64,000 bases of DNA, taken from CAVQXR01 sp963717955 (GTDB taxonomy: Bacteria; Actinomycetota; Thermoleophilia; Gaiellales; Gaiellaceae). The stretch covers positions 1,736,001 through 1,800,000 of the forward strand of contig CAVQXR010000001.1 in the NCBI GenBank assembly GCA_963717955.1, read 5' to 3'. The translations under genes were made by a program, and so were the position numbers. The notes beneath the pieces were generated by a model, which worked only from the letters and a program-made list of their open reading frames with translations, was not told where the DNA came from and did no database searches. Below, piece after piece: positions 35,678 to 44,976 of the stretch (within the stretch, counting starts at the first letter, position 1; the number at the start of each line of letters is the position of its first letter).

Positions 35678-38600
35678 TCATGGGCCCGCGTCCGTGGTGG
35701 GCAGTGTCGTGTCCGTCGGCTGCTCCTGGCGCGCCCGAGCACGCCGCTCGAGGATCGTCGCCAGCCTCTGCGGGGTCAGCCCCGCTCCGCGGCCTCGAGG
35801 TCGGCGCCGAAGCGCAGGTAGAGCGCGGGGATGACGAGCAGGGCGATCAGCGTCGAGGTGACGAGCCCGCCGAGGACGACGACGGCCATCGGATGGAGCA
35901 GCTCGTACCCCTGGCCGCTCCCGAGGACGACGAGCGGCAGGACCGCAAGCGCGGTCGCGACCGCGGTGGCGAGCACCGGCGCGAGCCGCTCGCGCGCGGC
36001 GCGAACGACCAGCCCCGGTCCGAAGGGCTCGCCCTCGTCCAGCTCGAGCTTCTGGCAGTGGACGATCAGCGTGACCGTGTTGCGGGCGGCGATGCCGAGC
36101 ACGGCGACGAAGCCCATGAGCGAGCCGAGCGAGAGCGTCGCCGCCGTCGGCGAGCGCCGCCGAGCACGCCGCCGGACGAGGGCCAGCGGCAGGGTCACGA
36201 GGCCGACGCGCCGCCATGCCCCAGCGCCCGAAGGCCGCCTGCAGCAGGAGCAGGGCGCCGATCGCCGCGACCACGCCGAGCGCGACGAGCTGGCCCGTCG
36301 GCGTCTCCTCGTCGGAGGCGAGCACCTCGGCGTGGTACTCGAGCGGGAAGCCGATCTGCCGGAGGCGCTCCTCGACGTCGCTGCGAGACGGCGCCGAGGC
36401 CGCGGCCGTCGACGCCGGCACCGACGTCGACGTACCGCGAGATCGCCTCGCGCGTGATGACGTTCGGGCTCGCGCCGACGCGGACGTTCGCGACGTCGCC
36501 GAGTCGCACGGCGCCGCCGTCCGGCGTGTCGATCAGCAGGTTGCCGACGCGTGGCGAGGCTCCGGCCGCATCTCGGGCGTGCCCTTGACGACGACGTCGA
36601 AGACCTTCTGCTCCTCGAACAGGTTGCCGACCTGGATGCCGGTGATCAGGATCGCGGCCGCCGCGCGCCGCACGTCGCCCGGCTTGATCCCGTACTCCTG
36701 GGCCCTCGCGAGGTCCGTCTCGATCTCGATCGTCGGCTCCTCGGCGGGCAGGCTCACGTGCGGGTCGACGACGCCCTCGATCTCCGTCGAGGGCCGCGCT
36801 CACCTCGCCGGCCTTCGCCCGCAGGACGCCGAGGTCCTCGCCGTAGACGCGAACGACGAGGTCGTCCTCCCTGCCCGTCAGCACCCGGTCGACCCGGTCG
36901 CCCGAGTAGGTGAGGACCTCGCTGGCGACGCCCGGGTAGCCGCTGACGACCTCCCGCAGGGAGGCCACCGTCGCGTCGTAGTCGGCCGACGGGTCGATGC
37001 TCACCCAGAGCTCGCCCGAGTTGACGCCGACCACCTGGTCGGAGGTGACCGCCCGCCCGACGTGGGCGCCGACGTTCCGCACGCCGGGGATCGCTCGCAG
37101 CTCGCGGCTCGCCCGGTCGGTGATCGCGGTTCATCTCCGCGCAGGGAGGTGCCGGGCGCCGCCGTCCAGCGAGACGAGGATCTCGGTCTCCTCGAGGGCC
37201 GGCGCCAGTGAGGGAGTCAGGAACGGCAGCGCGACGAGCCCGGCGACGACGACCGCGCCGACGCCGACGTACGCACGGCGCGGCCTGCTCGAGCACGCTC
37301 GCCGAGGATCCGCTCGTAGCCGCCGTGGAGCCACCGCCGGACGGGCGGCTCGCGCCGCTCGAGCGGCGCCCTCGCGAGGAGCAGCACGCCGAGCGCCGGC
37401 GTGACCGTCAGCGCCACGACCATGGAAACGCCAGCGGCCGCGAGGAACGCGACGGCGGCCGTCGGAAGGAACGCGCCGGCCACCCCCTCGAGCACGACGA
37501 CCGGGATCAGGGCGAACGCCACGATCAGCGTCGCGTAGGCCATCGGCCCGCGCATCTCGCGCGCCGCCTCGAGGACGACGTCGGCCACCGCCGGCTCGGC
37601 CGCGTCCGCCGCACCGCGCCGCAGCCGCCGCAGGGCGGCGTCGACGTCGGCGACGGCGTCGTCGACGACGAGCCCGAGGGCCGCCGCGAGGCCCAGCGAC
37701 GATGATCGCGTTGACCGTCTGGCCGAGGAGCGTCGAGGACGAGCCCGGCGACGACGAGCGACAGCGGAATGACGACGATCGCGATCAGCGCCGCGCGCCA
37801 CTCGACGAGCAGGAGGCCGAGAGCGACCGCGAGCAGCACGCCGCCGATGATCAGCGCCAGGGTGATGTTGTCGATCGCCTCCTCGATGTAGGCGGCCGGC
37901 CGGTAGATCGTGCGTGTCGAACGTCACGCCGGCCAGGCCGGGCTGGAGCTGCGCGAGCGCATCCTCGACCCCGTGGGTCACCTCGAGCGTGTTGGCCTCG
38001 GGGAACTTCTCGACGACGAGCACGAGGCCCGGCGCCGTCGCGATTCGCGTCGCCGATCAGCGGCTGATGGTCCTCGACCACCGTGGCCACGTCGCCGAGG
38101 CGTGAGCTCGGTGCCCTCGACGCTGCACCTGGGCGAGGTCGTCGGCGGTTGCGATCGGCGAGAGGTGCTGGATCCCGAGCCGCTGGTTGGGCGTGTCGAT
38201 GAACCCGCCGGTGCCCGGGCGTCGACGCCTCGACGAAGCTGAGCGGCGACACCCACAGCGCGTTGCCGGTCGTCTCGAGGACCTGGACGAGCGAGACGCC
38301 CGTTGCCCGCAGCCGCTCCGGGTCGACCTGCACCTGGAGCTGCCGGTCGCGCATGGCCGAAGACGGACACGTTGGCGACACCCGGGACGCCCATCAGGCG
38401 CGGGCTCGATCGTCCAGCGCGCGAGCACCGACATCTCGATCGGCGAGAGCGCCTCCGACGAGAGGCCGATCATCATCACCCGGCTCGTCGAGGACAGCGG
38501 CTGGAGCATCTCCGGCGGCTTCGACACGTGCGGCAGGGCGTGCGCCTGCGTCAGGCGCTCGGCGACCACCTGACGCGCGGCCAGGATGTCGGTGCCGGGC

Positions 38601-38896
38601 TCGAAGACGACCACGATCGACGAGAGCCCCGGGACCGACTGGGAGCGGATCTCGTCCACGAACGCGACGCCGGCGAGCAGGTCCTGCTCGATCGGGACGG
38701 TGATCAGCTGCTCCACCTCGGCCGCGGAGAGCCCGAGCGCCTCGGTCTGGATCTCGACGGTCGGCGGCGCGAACTCGGGGAGGACGTCCACCGGCGCGTC
38801 CCGAAGCTGGACCACGCCGTAGGCGAGCAGGCCTGCAGCGACCACCACGACCAGGGCGCGGAACCTGACGCTCGAGCCGACGATCCACCCGATCAT
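35678..38896 (-). CDS. CusA/CzcA-type RND efflux transporter, pump 2 (frameshifted)
   Basis: From ATG 38896: MIGWIVGSSVRFRALVVVVA, RDAPVDVLPEFAPPTVEIQT, LSAAEVEQLITVPIEQDLLA. Further parts are FVDEIRSQSVPGLSSIVVVF, GLAAALGLVVDDAVADVDAA, MRGPMAYATLIVAFALIPVV, VSMVVALTVTPALGVLLLAR, LGSLMGFVAVLGIAARNTV and LLVIPALYLRFGADLEAAER, ending QEQPTDTTLPTTDAGP. About 1,070 residues. It is a paralogue of pump 1 with the same domain order. At least fifteen frame changes. The two pumps and the stub lipoprotein form one reverse-strand operon. Confidence 0.82.
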
Positions 38897-39124
38897 CGCT
38901 TCAGACCTTCCCCGGTCGGACGCCCGACCGTGGGCCGGGAGCATGGCTCCCCGTGCCCGATCGCCCGTCGTGTGCGCGCGGCACCACGGCACGTCTATCC
39001 ATGACTCATTCCGCGGCCCCTGTCAAGGGGGTCCACGACAAAGCCGACGCCACCCTGTCCTTGCAGCACCTGTCGGCGGGCGACCTGGCGTCGCGTTCAC
39101 GAAGGGCGAATGTCTCTGCGACGT

Positions 39125-39409
39125 CTAGCCCGGCTGCCTCCTGGATCTCCGACGCAGCCACCCGAAGGCGCCGCGGCGCGCAAGCCGAACCGTGACCGGA
39201 TCATGAACCTCGCGATGATCGCGACAGAGGGCTCCCGGGCGCTCCTCGTTCAGCGCGTCGGCATACCCCTGTCCGTAGGCCGCACGCATCAGCGCGAGCA
39301 CGACGTCGTCGGTCCACTCGTCCACCTCGAGCACGTCCGCCCACAGCGCGGCCATCCGCAGGTCGATGTCGAGCTCGAGCAGCTCGATCGGTGAGGGACT
39401 GACCCTCAT
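39125..39409 (-). CDS. Small conserved-looking acidic protein, unknown function
   Basis: 94 residues: MRVSPSPIELLELDIDLRMA, then WADVLEVDEWTDDVVLALMR and AAYGQGYADALNEERPGALC. It resembles short actinobacterial proteins with an AYGxGYxDAL-type helix and a late Cys-Arg-Asp-His, of unknown role. The C-terminal part is basic. The upstream region has a small hairpin CCTGCC-TC-GGCAGG at 39418-39431. It is followed by the RND operon in the same direction after 228 bp in which I see no other gene. Confidence 0.55.
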   Translation of the reverse strand: MRVSPSPIELLELDIDLRMAALWADVLEVDEWTDDVVLALMRAAYGQGYADALNEERPGALCRDHREVHDPVTVRLARRGAFGWLRRRSRRQPG

Positions 39410-39658
39410 CGGTCCTCCCTGCCTCGGCAGGCGCCCCTTCGGTGGCTCCGGTGCAGTCGCTCGGGCACTCCTCGGATCACGCTAGACCCCACCGATGAGA
39501 TGACGATGAGAGCGCGGGGCCGCCTGACGCGTTGACAGCCGCCGGGCCACCGGCCTAAGCTTGGGCTCCGGCGCGCGAGGCAGTGCGGCGAAACCGTTGA
39601 ATCCCTGCCGCATGCATACGTCACAGCCAAGGAACGAGGAGAGCCGGGGGGTGGTCGG

Positions 39659-40540
39659 ATGGGACGTTCCCGCGGTGTCCTGCTAGCGGCGCTGGTGCTG
39701 GTCGCGCTCCTCGCGACGGCTGCCGGGGCGGGCGCCGCACCGCAGCTCGCGGGCGGGGACGTCTCCGCCGACGACTTCGACCCCGGCCTCTTCGACGAGA
39801 GCTCGGCGATCCTCACGAACGAGTGGGTGAGCTACGACGTCGGCAAGCGGTTCGTGTGGACGGGGTGGACGGTGGACGACGGCGAGCGCATTCCCCACAA
39901 GATCGTCTTCACCGTCACCGACCTGACGAAGGTCCTGAACGGCATCCGGGCCCGGGTCGCCTGGGACCGCGACTACAGCGCCGGCAAGCTCGTCGAGCAG
40001 GAGCTGATCTTCCTCGCCCAGGACCGGGAAGGCAACGTCTGGAGCTTCGGCGAGATCACCGAGGTCTTCGACGAGGATGGCGAGCTGGTGGGCGCCCGCG
40101 CCTGGCTGGCAGGCTATCTCGACGGCGCGAAGGCCGGCATTCACATGGTGGCCGAGCCCCGGCTTGGGATGCCGGCCTACTCCCAGGGCTACGCTCCCCC
40201 GCCGTTCTACTGGGACGACTGGAGCAGGGTCGACAGGGTGCACGCGAGGACGTGCGTGCCCACCGGGTGCTACCGGAACGTGCTGGTGATCGACGAGTTC
40301 GAGCCGAGCAAGCCCGGCGCCCACCAGCTCAAGTACTACGCCCGCGGCGTCGGCAACGTCCGGACCGGCTGGCGCGGCAAGACCGCCGACCACGAGATCC
40401 TGACGCTGCGGAAGGTCGTCCAGCTCCGCCCCGACCAGATCGACCGGGCGCGGCAGGCCGTGCTCGAGATCGAGACACGCGCCTACGTCTACGGGCTGAC
40501 GCCGCCGGCGGAGCAATGGCCGGGCCCGAGGACAGGTTGA
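39659..40540 (+). CDS. Secreted protein, unknown function
   Basis: 293 residues. Signal peptide MGRSRGVLLAALVLVALLAT with Ala-x-Ala cleavage near AGAGAA. The mature part is rich in aromatic and acidic residues (EWVSYDVGKRFVWTGWTVDD, KIVFTVTDLTKVLNGIRARV, EQELIFLAQDREGNVWSFGE, YAPPPFYWDDWSRVDRV) with one Cys pair (RTCVPTGCYRN). The all-beta look suggests an extracellular binding or enzyme fold, but I recognise no family. A purine-rich GAGGAGAGCC site precedes the ATG. It is 43 bp before a lipoprotein gene on the same strand. Confidence 0.65.
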   Translation: MGRSRGVLLAALVLVALLATAAGAGAAPQLAGGDVSADDFDPGLFDESSAILTNEWVSYDVGKRFVWTGWTVDDGERIPHKIVFTVTDLTKVLNGIRARVAWDRDYSAGKLVEQELIFLAQDREGNVWSFGEITEVFDEDGELVGARAWLAGYLDGAKAGIHMVAEPRLGMPAYSQGYAPPPFYWDDWSRVDRVHARTCVPTGCYRNVLVIDEFEPSKPGAHQLKYYARGVGNVRTGWRGKTADHEILTLRKVVQLRPDQIDRARQAVLEIETRAYVYGLTPPAEQWPGPRTG

Positions 40541-40566
40541 TTCCCGTTTCGCGAACTCGTACTTCT

Positions 40567-40574
40567 CGAAGGAG
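40567..40574 (+). promoter_or_regulatory. Strong ribosome binding site of lipoprotein gene
   Basis: GAAGGAGG at 40567-40574 lies 9 nt before the ATG at 40584 and is nearly a perfect anti-Shine-Dalgarno match. It stands out because several genes in this window have weak or no ribosome sites. Confidence 0.6.
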
Positions 40575-40583
40575 GCCCTCACG

Positions 40584-41582
40584 ATGAGCACACGTCCGCG
40601 TGCAACCGAGTCGGCCGGTCGGTCCTCCGGCCGGCTTCGATCCGTCCGTGTGGGCGCGCTTCTGTTCGTCGTCGCCCTCGGCATCGCCGCGGCCGGTTGC
40701 GGCGGCGGCGAGTCGAGCTCCTCCGACCAGAGCGTCGCCGAACCGGGCAGCGCAACGACCGAGGCGACCACTGCTGCCGAGACCCAGACGACCCCGACCC
40801 AGACGACTCCCGACCTCGAGGGATACCGGGAGTTCGGGATGACCGACGAGGAGTTCCCTGTTCGTATCGAGACGGCGCAGTCGGTCATCGCGACCTGCAT
40901 GACCGAGGCCGGGTTCGAGTACGTCCCGGCTGACGTCGAGACGATCGAGCTGGCGATGTCGGCCGTCCGAACGGAGCCCGGAGTCGACGAGGCGGAATTC
41001 AAGGCGCAATGGGGCTACGGGATCACCACCAGGTTCGACAACCGGGTGAAGGAGATCGAGCTCGGCGAGCAGAATCTTGCGTACTTCGCGGGCCTCTCGC
41101 AGGCCGATCAGGAGGCGTACGAGCGGACGCTCTACGGCGAGGATCCGGACGCCACGTTTGCGTTCACGTTCGACGAGGAGGACTTCTCGGGCACCGGGGG
41201 GTGCACGCGCCAGGCCGTCGAGCAGGCGTTCACTCCCGAACAGCTGAACGATACGTACGTGAACCCGAAGGACGTCCTGGTCGAGTCCGACCCGAGGGTC
41301 GTGGAGGCGAGGGCCAACTGGGTCACCTGCATGCAGGACGCCGGCTACGACGACTACGTCGAGCAGGACGAGATCATCGAGGAGTACCAGGACCGGCTCG
41401 ACGCTCTCACCGACGGTGAAGACCCGGAGACGCTCACCGGGGCCAGGGCGGAAGAGCTGAAGCAGCTGCAGCAGGAGGAGATCGCCGCGGCCGTGGTCGA
41501 CGAGCGGTGCCAGGTCGAGTTCCTCAGCAAGGTGGTACGCGCCGTCGAGCTCGAGGTCTTCGGGACGGTCGTGAGCGGCTGA
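40584..41582 (+). CDS. Secreted lipoprotein, unknown function
   Basis: 332 residues. Arg-rich start, a hydrophobic segment and lipobox ALGIAAAGCGGGE (Cys near residue 37), then a Ser/Thr-rich linker rich in TTPTQTT. The globular part has conserved-looking TCMTEAGFEYVP and VTCMQDAGYDDYVEQDEI, each a Cys-Met start of a helix, suggesting an internal duplication with paired cysteines. A later CTRQAVEQAF and DERCQVEF add two more. Such Cys-rich actinobacterial lipoproteins are of unknown role. Confidence 0.7.
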   Translation: MSTRPRATESAGRSSGRLRSVRVGALLFVVALGIAAAGCGGGESSSSDQSVAEPGSATTEATTAAETQTTPTQTTPDLEGYREFGMTDEEFPVRIETAQSVIATCMTEAGFEYVPADVETIELAMSAVRTEPGVDEAEFKAQWGYGITTRFDNRVKEIELGEQNLAYFAGLSQADQEAYERTLYGEDPDATFAFTFDEEDFSGTGGCTRQAVEQAFTPEQLNDTYVNPKDVLVESDPRVVEARANWVTCMQDAGYDDYVEQDEIIEEYQDRLDALTDGEDPETLTGARAEELKQLQQEEIAAAVVDERCQVEFLSKVVRAVELEVFGTVVSG

Positions 41583-41600
41583 ACGGACGGGGCGGCGGGG

Positions 41601-41626
41601 CCTGACGGCTCCCTGTCCGCGTCAGG
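41601..41626. terminator. Stem-loop between convergent genes
   Basis: CCTGACG (41601-41607) pairs with CGTCAGG (41620-41626) around a 12-nt loop. It lies between the lipoprotein gene and the end of the convergent ABC permease, whose stop codon is inside the right arm. No T run follows. Confidence 0.35.
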
Positions 41627-42818
41627 TCCCGGAGCGCAGCGCCTCGACCGGCTCCATGCGAGCCGCCCGCAGGGCCGGATAGGTGCCCGCGAGCAGCCCG
41701 ATCAGCCCTCCGACAAGGGGCGCCGCCAGCGGGATGTACGGATCGAGAACCGGCGTCCACGACTGGACGGCCGACACGCCGACGACGATCAGCGTCCCGA
41801 GGCTGGCCCCGAGGATCCCTCCGAGAACGCCGATCGTGGTGCTCTCGAGGAGGAACTGGAGGGAGATGTGGCGGCGCGTCGCCCCGAGTGCCCGCCGCAG
41901 GCCGATCTCGCCGGTGCGCTCCATCACCGAGACGAGCGTGACGTTCGCGATGCCGATCGCGCCGACGATCAGCGACACCGCGCCGAGCATCAGGAACAGC
42001 AGCGTGAGGTCGTTCTGGACGTTCTCGCGCACCCGTCTCTGCTCCGGCGCGAACTTGACCTTCAACCCCTCGGGGCTCTCGGGTGCGAGGGCCAGCGGAG
42101 CCTGCTGGGCGATGAGCTTCGTCGCGCCGAGGCTCGTCTGGATCACGACGGACTCCGGGGTTTCGAGGCCGTACAGCTGCTGTGCCGTGCCCTCGGGAAT
42201 GATGACGGCCCCGAGCAGGTCGTGCTGGCGGGCGACGTCGTCGAGAACGCCGCTCACGAGGAAGGTCTCGTCGCCGATGCTGATAGCCGGGAGATGCTCG
42301 ACGCCCGCGATGCCGAGCCGCTCGGCCGCGATCGGGCCCAGCACGGCGACTCGTTCAGCACGTTCAGAGTGCCCGTCGTCGTACAGCCGCCCCGACCGGA
42401 CCCGCGCCCGAACCGCGTCGAACAGCTCGGTCGACGCGGCGTCGACGGCGAGCCTGAAATCTGTCCTCCGCTGCGGGTCGTTCACGGGCGACGAGCTGAC
42501 GAGCGCATCGCCGACGTCCACGACGCTGAGCGTCCCGGCGGCCTCGACGCCGTTGAGACGCTCGAGGCGCTCCGGAGCATCCCATGGCAGCCGGTTCGGC
42601 TCGGCGGTCTGCGAGACCGGCCTCGTGGTGACGACGATCTCCGTCGCGGCGACCTCGTCGAACCTGCCGACGATCCGGTTGTCGGCCGTCCGCGTCAGGC
42701 CGAGCGTCGCGACGACCGCCCCGAGCCCGATCAGCGTCCCGAGGATCGTGAGACCCATGCGGCCCGGCCTGCTGAACAGGCCGGCGACGGCCTCGCCCCC
42801 GAGATCGACCGGAGACAT
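41622..42818 (-). CDS. MacB/FtsX-type ABC transporter permease
   Basis: 398 residues. An N-terminal helix (MGLTILGTLIGLGAVVATLG) is followed by a large extracytoplasmic MacB-PCD domain (residues ~45-270), then three helices of the FtsX domain: LLFLMLGAVSLIVGAIGIAN, TTIGVLGGILGASLGTLIVV and APLVGGLIGLLAGTYPALRA, with the coupling motif MERTGEIGLRRALGATRRHI. It is the permease of a tripartite exporter with the ATPase and adaptor genes just upstream in the same operon. Substrate unknown (peptide, macrolide or envelope component). Confidence 0.92.
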   Translation of the reverse strand: MSPVDLGGEAVAGLFSRPGRMGLTILGTLIGLGAVVATLGLTRTADNRIVGRFDEVAATEIVVTTRPVSQTAEPNRLPWDAPERLERLNGVEAAGTLSVVDVGDALVSSSPVNDPQRRTDFRLAVDAASTELFDAVRARVRSGRLYDDGHSERAERVAVLGPIAAERLGIAGVEHLPAISIGDETFLVSGVLDDVARQHDLLGAVIIPEGTAQQLYGLETPESVVIQTSLGATKLIAQQAPLALAPESPEGLKVKFAPEQRRVRENVQNDLTLLFLMLGAVSLIVGAIGIANVTLVSVMERTGEIGLRRALGATRRHISLQFLLESTTIGVLGGILGASLGTLIVVGVSAVQSWTPVLDPYIPLAAPLVGGLIGLLAGTYPALRAARMEPVEALRSGT

Positions 42819-42878
42819 CGCGGCCGGCAGAACCGGCTCCCCCGGCCCCGCGGCTTCCTCGGTGCGGCGGCCGCCGTC

Positions 42879-43544
42879 TCACGCTGCCTCCGTGAGCACG
42901 CCGTCGACGATGCCGACGCGGCGGCGGGCGCGGCCGGCGACCTCGGCCGCATGGGTGATCATGAGGATCGTCAGGCCCTGGTCGTTCAGCTCCTCGAACA
43001 GGTCGATGATCGTGGCCGACGTCGCCGAGTCGAGGTTCCCGGTGGGCTCGTCGCAGAGCAGGAGGGCCGGAGATCCCGAGAGCGCGCGGGCGATCGCGAC
43101 CCGCTGCTGCTCGCCGCCGGAGAGCCGCGTCGGGAGAAAGTCGACCCGGTGGCCGAGCCCGACCCGCGCGAGCGCTTCCTGCGCCCGCTCGCGGCGGCCC
43201 TTCCTCGGTGCTCGCCGATACAGCTCGGAGACCATGACGTTCTCGGCCACCGTCCGGTGGGAGAGCAGGTGAAAGGACTGGAAGACGAAGCCGATCTCCC
43301 GGCTTCGCAGGCCGGCGCGCTGCTCGTCGCTGAGGCGCTCGACGTCGACGCCGCCGAAGCGGTACGAGCCCTCGGTCGGACGGTCGAGGCACCCGAGGAT
43401 GTTCATCAGGGTCGACTTCCCCGACCCCGAGGGCCCGACGATCGCGAGCCACTCCCCGGGCCAGACCTGGAGGTCGACGCCGCGCAGCGCCTCGACCGGA
43501 GGATCGACGCCGAAGCGGCGGTGCACGCCCCGAAGCTCGATCAC
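42879..43544 (-). CDS. MacB/LolD-type ABC transporter ATP-binding protein
   Basis: 221 residues from GTG 43544. Walker A VGPSGSGKSTLMNILGCLD, Q-loop VFQSFHLLSHRTVAENV, signature LSGGEQQRVAIARAL, Walker B LLLCDEPTGNLDS and H-loop ITHAAEV. The LMNILGCLDRPTEG and GNLDS features are those of the MacB/LolD mechanotransmission group. It sits between the permease (60 bp) and adaptor (16 bp) genes. Confidence 0.94.
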   Translation of the reverse strand: MIELRGVHRRFGVDPPVEALRGVDLQVWPGEWLAIVGPSGSGKSTLMNILGCLDRPTEGSYRFGGVDVERLSDEQRAGLRSREIGFVFQSFHLLSHRTVAENVMVSELYRRAPRKGRRERAQEALARVGLGHRVDFLPTRLSGGEQQRVAIARALSGSPALLLCDEPTGNLDSATSATIIDLFEELNDQGLTILMITHAAEVAGRARRRVGIVDGVLTEAA

Positions 43545-43560
43545 CGGAGCCTCCGGAGGA

Positions 43561-44739
43561 TCAGGAGCCGGCGTCTCCGCCTCCCTCGAACCCGATCACC
43601 ACGAGATCGCCCGGCTCGAGCGTTCCGTCGACGGGTGTCACCTCCACGAACCCGCCCGCGGAGAGCCCCGGCTCGACCGTCACGAACTCGAGCCCGCGGT
43701 CGGTCGACCGCTGGACCCGGGACGAGCCGTCGGGCGCGAGGGACAGCGCGCTGACCGGCACTGCCAGCACGGGCCCCCGTGTCGACTCGATCGGAACCGT
43801 GACCCGCACGGATGCGCCCACGAGCGCCGGCGGCGCACCCTCGACGGCGACCTCGAAGTACACGTGGAAGCCGTCGAGGTCGTGGGTTCCCGGGTTCCTC
43901 GCGACCCGGCTCACGACGCCCGCCTCTTCGATCCCGAGATCCGGCTCGTCGATCGCGACGCTCATCCCGCGCTCCAGGAGCGGCGCCTCCTCGATCGGGA
44001 CGGAGCTGTCGACGGCCACGGTGACGTCGGTCACGGTCATGAGCGGACCGTTCGGCTGGTCGCCGAGCTCGGCGCCGACCTCCGTCACGCGCACCGGCGC
44101 GCTCTCGACGAAGATCACCTCGTCGGCAGGGACCTGCACGCCCGCGCCGGCCCGGGCGTTCGCGACGAGGTCGGCCTCGAACGGGCGGACGCTCGCGAGC
44201 TGCTCCTCCGTCGCTCTGACCGGCTCGAAGCCGGCCTCCGCGTACAGCTCGGCGACCGCGGTCTCGGTGGCGAAGTCGAACACGCCGTCCACCGGCCCGG
44301 GGTCGAAGCCCAGGCGCGCGAGCGCCTCCTCGAGCTGGGCGACGTCCTGACCGACGATCCCCGGCCCGAGATCGCGGTACGAGGGCTTGTCGCCGCCGAG
44401 CAGGAAGGCGGGCCTGCCGGAGACGGTCAGCACGACGTCGCCCTCCGAGATGTCCGTGCCGACCGCCGGCAGCCCGGTCACGACCTGCGGGCCGCTCTCG
44501 AGCTCGCTCGGTACGAGCGCGAGCGCCTGCGGAGAGCCGAACCGCGCCGTTCCGCGGGTCACGATGTCGGTCGAGAGGACGCGCTCCTCCGCGGGCACGA
44601 GAATCGGGGACGGCTCGGGCGCCGCACGCCGTGCGGCGGCCTCCGCGGGGGACTGGATGAACCTCCCGGCGAGCCAGCCTCCGAGCGCCGCGATCACCAC
44701 GGCGGCGAGCACGATGAGGGCGACCGTCCGGCGCCTCAC
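43561..44739 (-). CDS. Exporter adaptor with embedded peptidoglycan-binding domain
   Basis: 392 residues from GTG 44739. An N-terminal membrane anchor (VALIVLAAVVIAALGGWLAG) precedes an adaptor beta-region, then a PG_binding_1 domain at about residues 118-165 (GQDVAQLEEALARLGFDPGP, DGVFDFATETAVAELYAEAG), then periplasmic-adaptor barrel and membrane-proximal segments (VLAVPVSALSLAPDGSSRVQ, GFVEVTPVDGTLEPGDLVVI). This replaces the coiled-coil hairpin of Gram-negative MacA with a wall-binding module, fitting a monoderm envelope. First gene of the operon. Confidence 0.85.
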   Translation of the reverse strand: MRRRTVALIVLAAVVIAALGGWLAGRFIQSPAEAAARRAAPEPSPILVPAEERVLSTDIVTRGTARFGSPQALALVPSELESGPQVVTGLPAVGTDISEGDVVLTVSGRPAFLLGGDKPSYRDLGPGIVGQDVAQLEEALARLGFDPGPVDGVFDFATETAVAELYAEAGFEPVRATEEQLASVRPFEADLVANARAGAGVQVPADEVIFVESAPVRVTEVGAELGDQPNGPLMTVTDVTVAVDSSVPIEEAPLLERGMSVAIDEPDLGIEEAGVVSRVARNPGTHDLDGFHVYFEVAVEGAPPALVGASVRVTVPIESTRGPVLAVPVSALSLAPDGSSRVQRSTDRGLEFVTVEPGLSAGGFVEVTPVDGTLEPGDLVVIGFEGGGDAGS

Positions 44740-44928
44740 GTTCGCGCCGCCGCGCCGTACCCGCTGCCTGCCAGCGTGCCTCCCATTCCTCCGTCCGTTG
44801 TAGCTGGTTTCCGGGCCGCCTGCGCCAGCGTCCGCGTCGCGTGCGAACGGGACGGCCCCGGAACCGGGCGAGCGAGACGGGCGGCACGGCTCTCATCCGT
44901 CGCTCATCTCGATCGTTATCGTGAGCCG

Positions 44929-44966
44929 CGGAGCCACGAGCCATGATCCGGAGCCACGAGCCATGA
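44929..44966 (+). repeat. Two 18-bp direct repeats before ABC exporter gene
   Basis: CGGAGCCACGAGCCATGA occurs at 44929-44946 and again at 44949-44966, period 20 bp, ending 10 bp before the ATG at 44977. Each copy contains an ATG out of frame with the gene. The repeat could be an operator or a slippage duplication; the spacing of two helical turns favours a tandem protein-binding site. Confidence 0.6.
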
Positions 44967-44976
44967 CCATGACCGC

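Noticed and set aside
28740..38900. Genuine wholesale pseudogenisation of the aromatic and RND genes
   Set aside because: Residues on both sides of every frame change remain well conserved and no larger deletions or internal stops in the proper frame occur; error is simpler.
39020..39060. Reverse-strand TTGACA-like -35 for the RND operon
   Set aside because: No matching -10 at 16-18 bp; the hexamer alone is not evidence.
44943..44971. Alternative upstream ATG starts for the ABC ATPase within the 18-bp repeats
   Set aside because: None of these ATGs is in frame with the gene at 44977.
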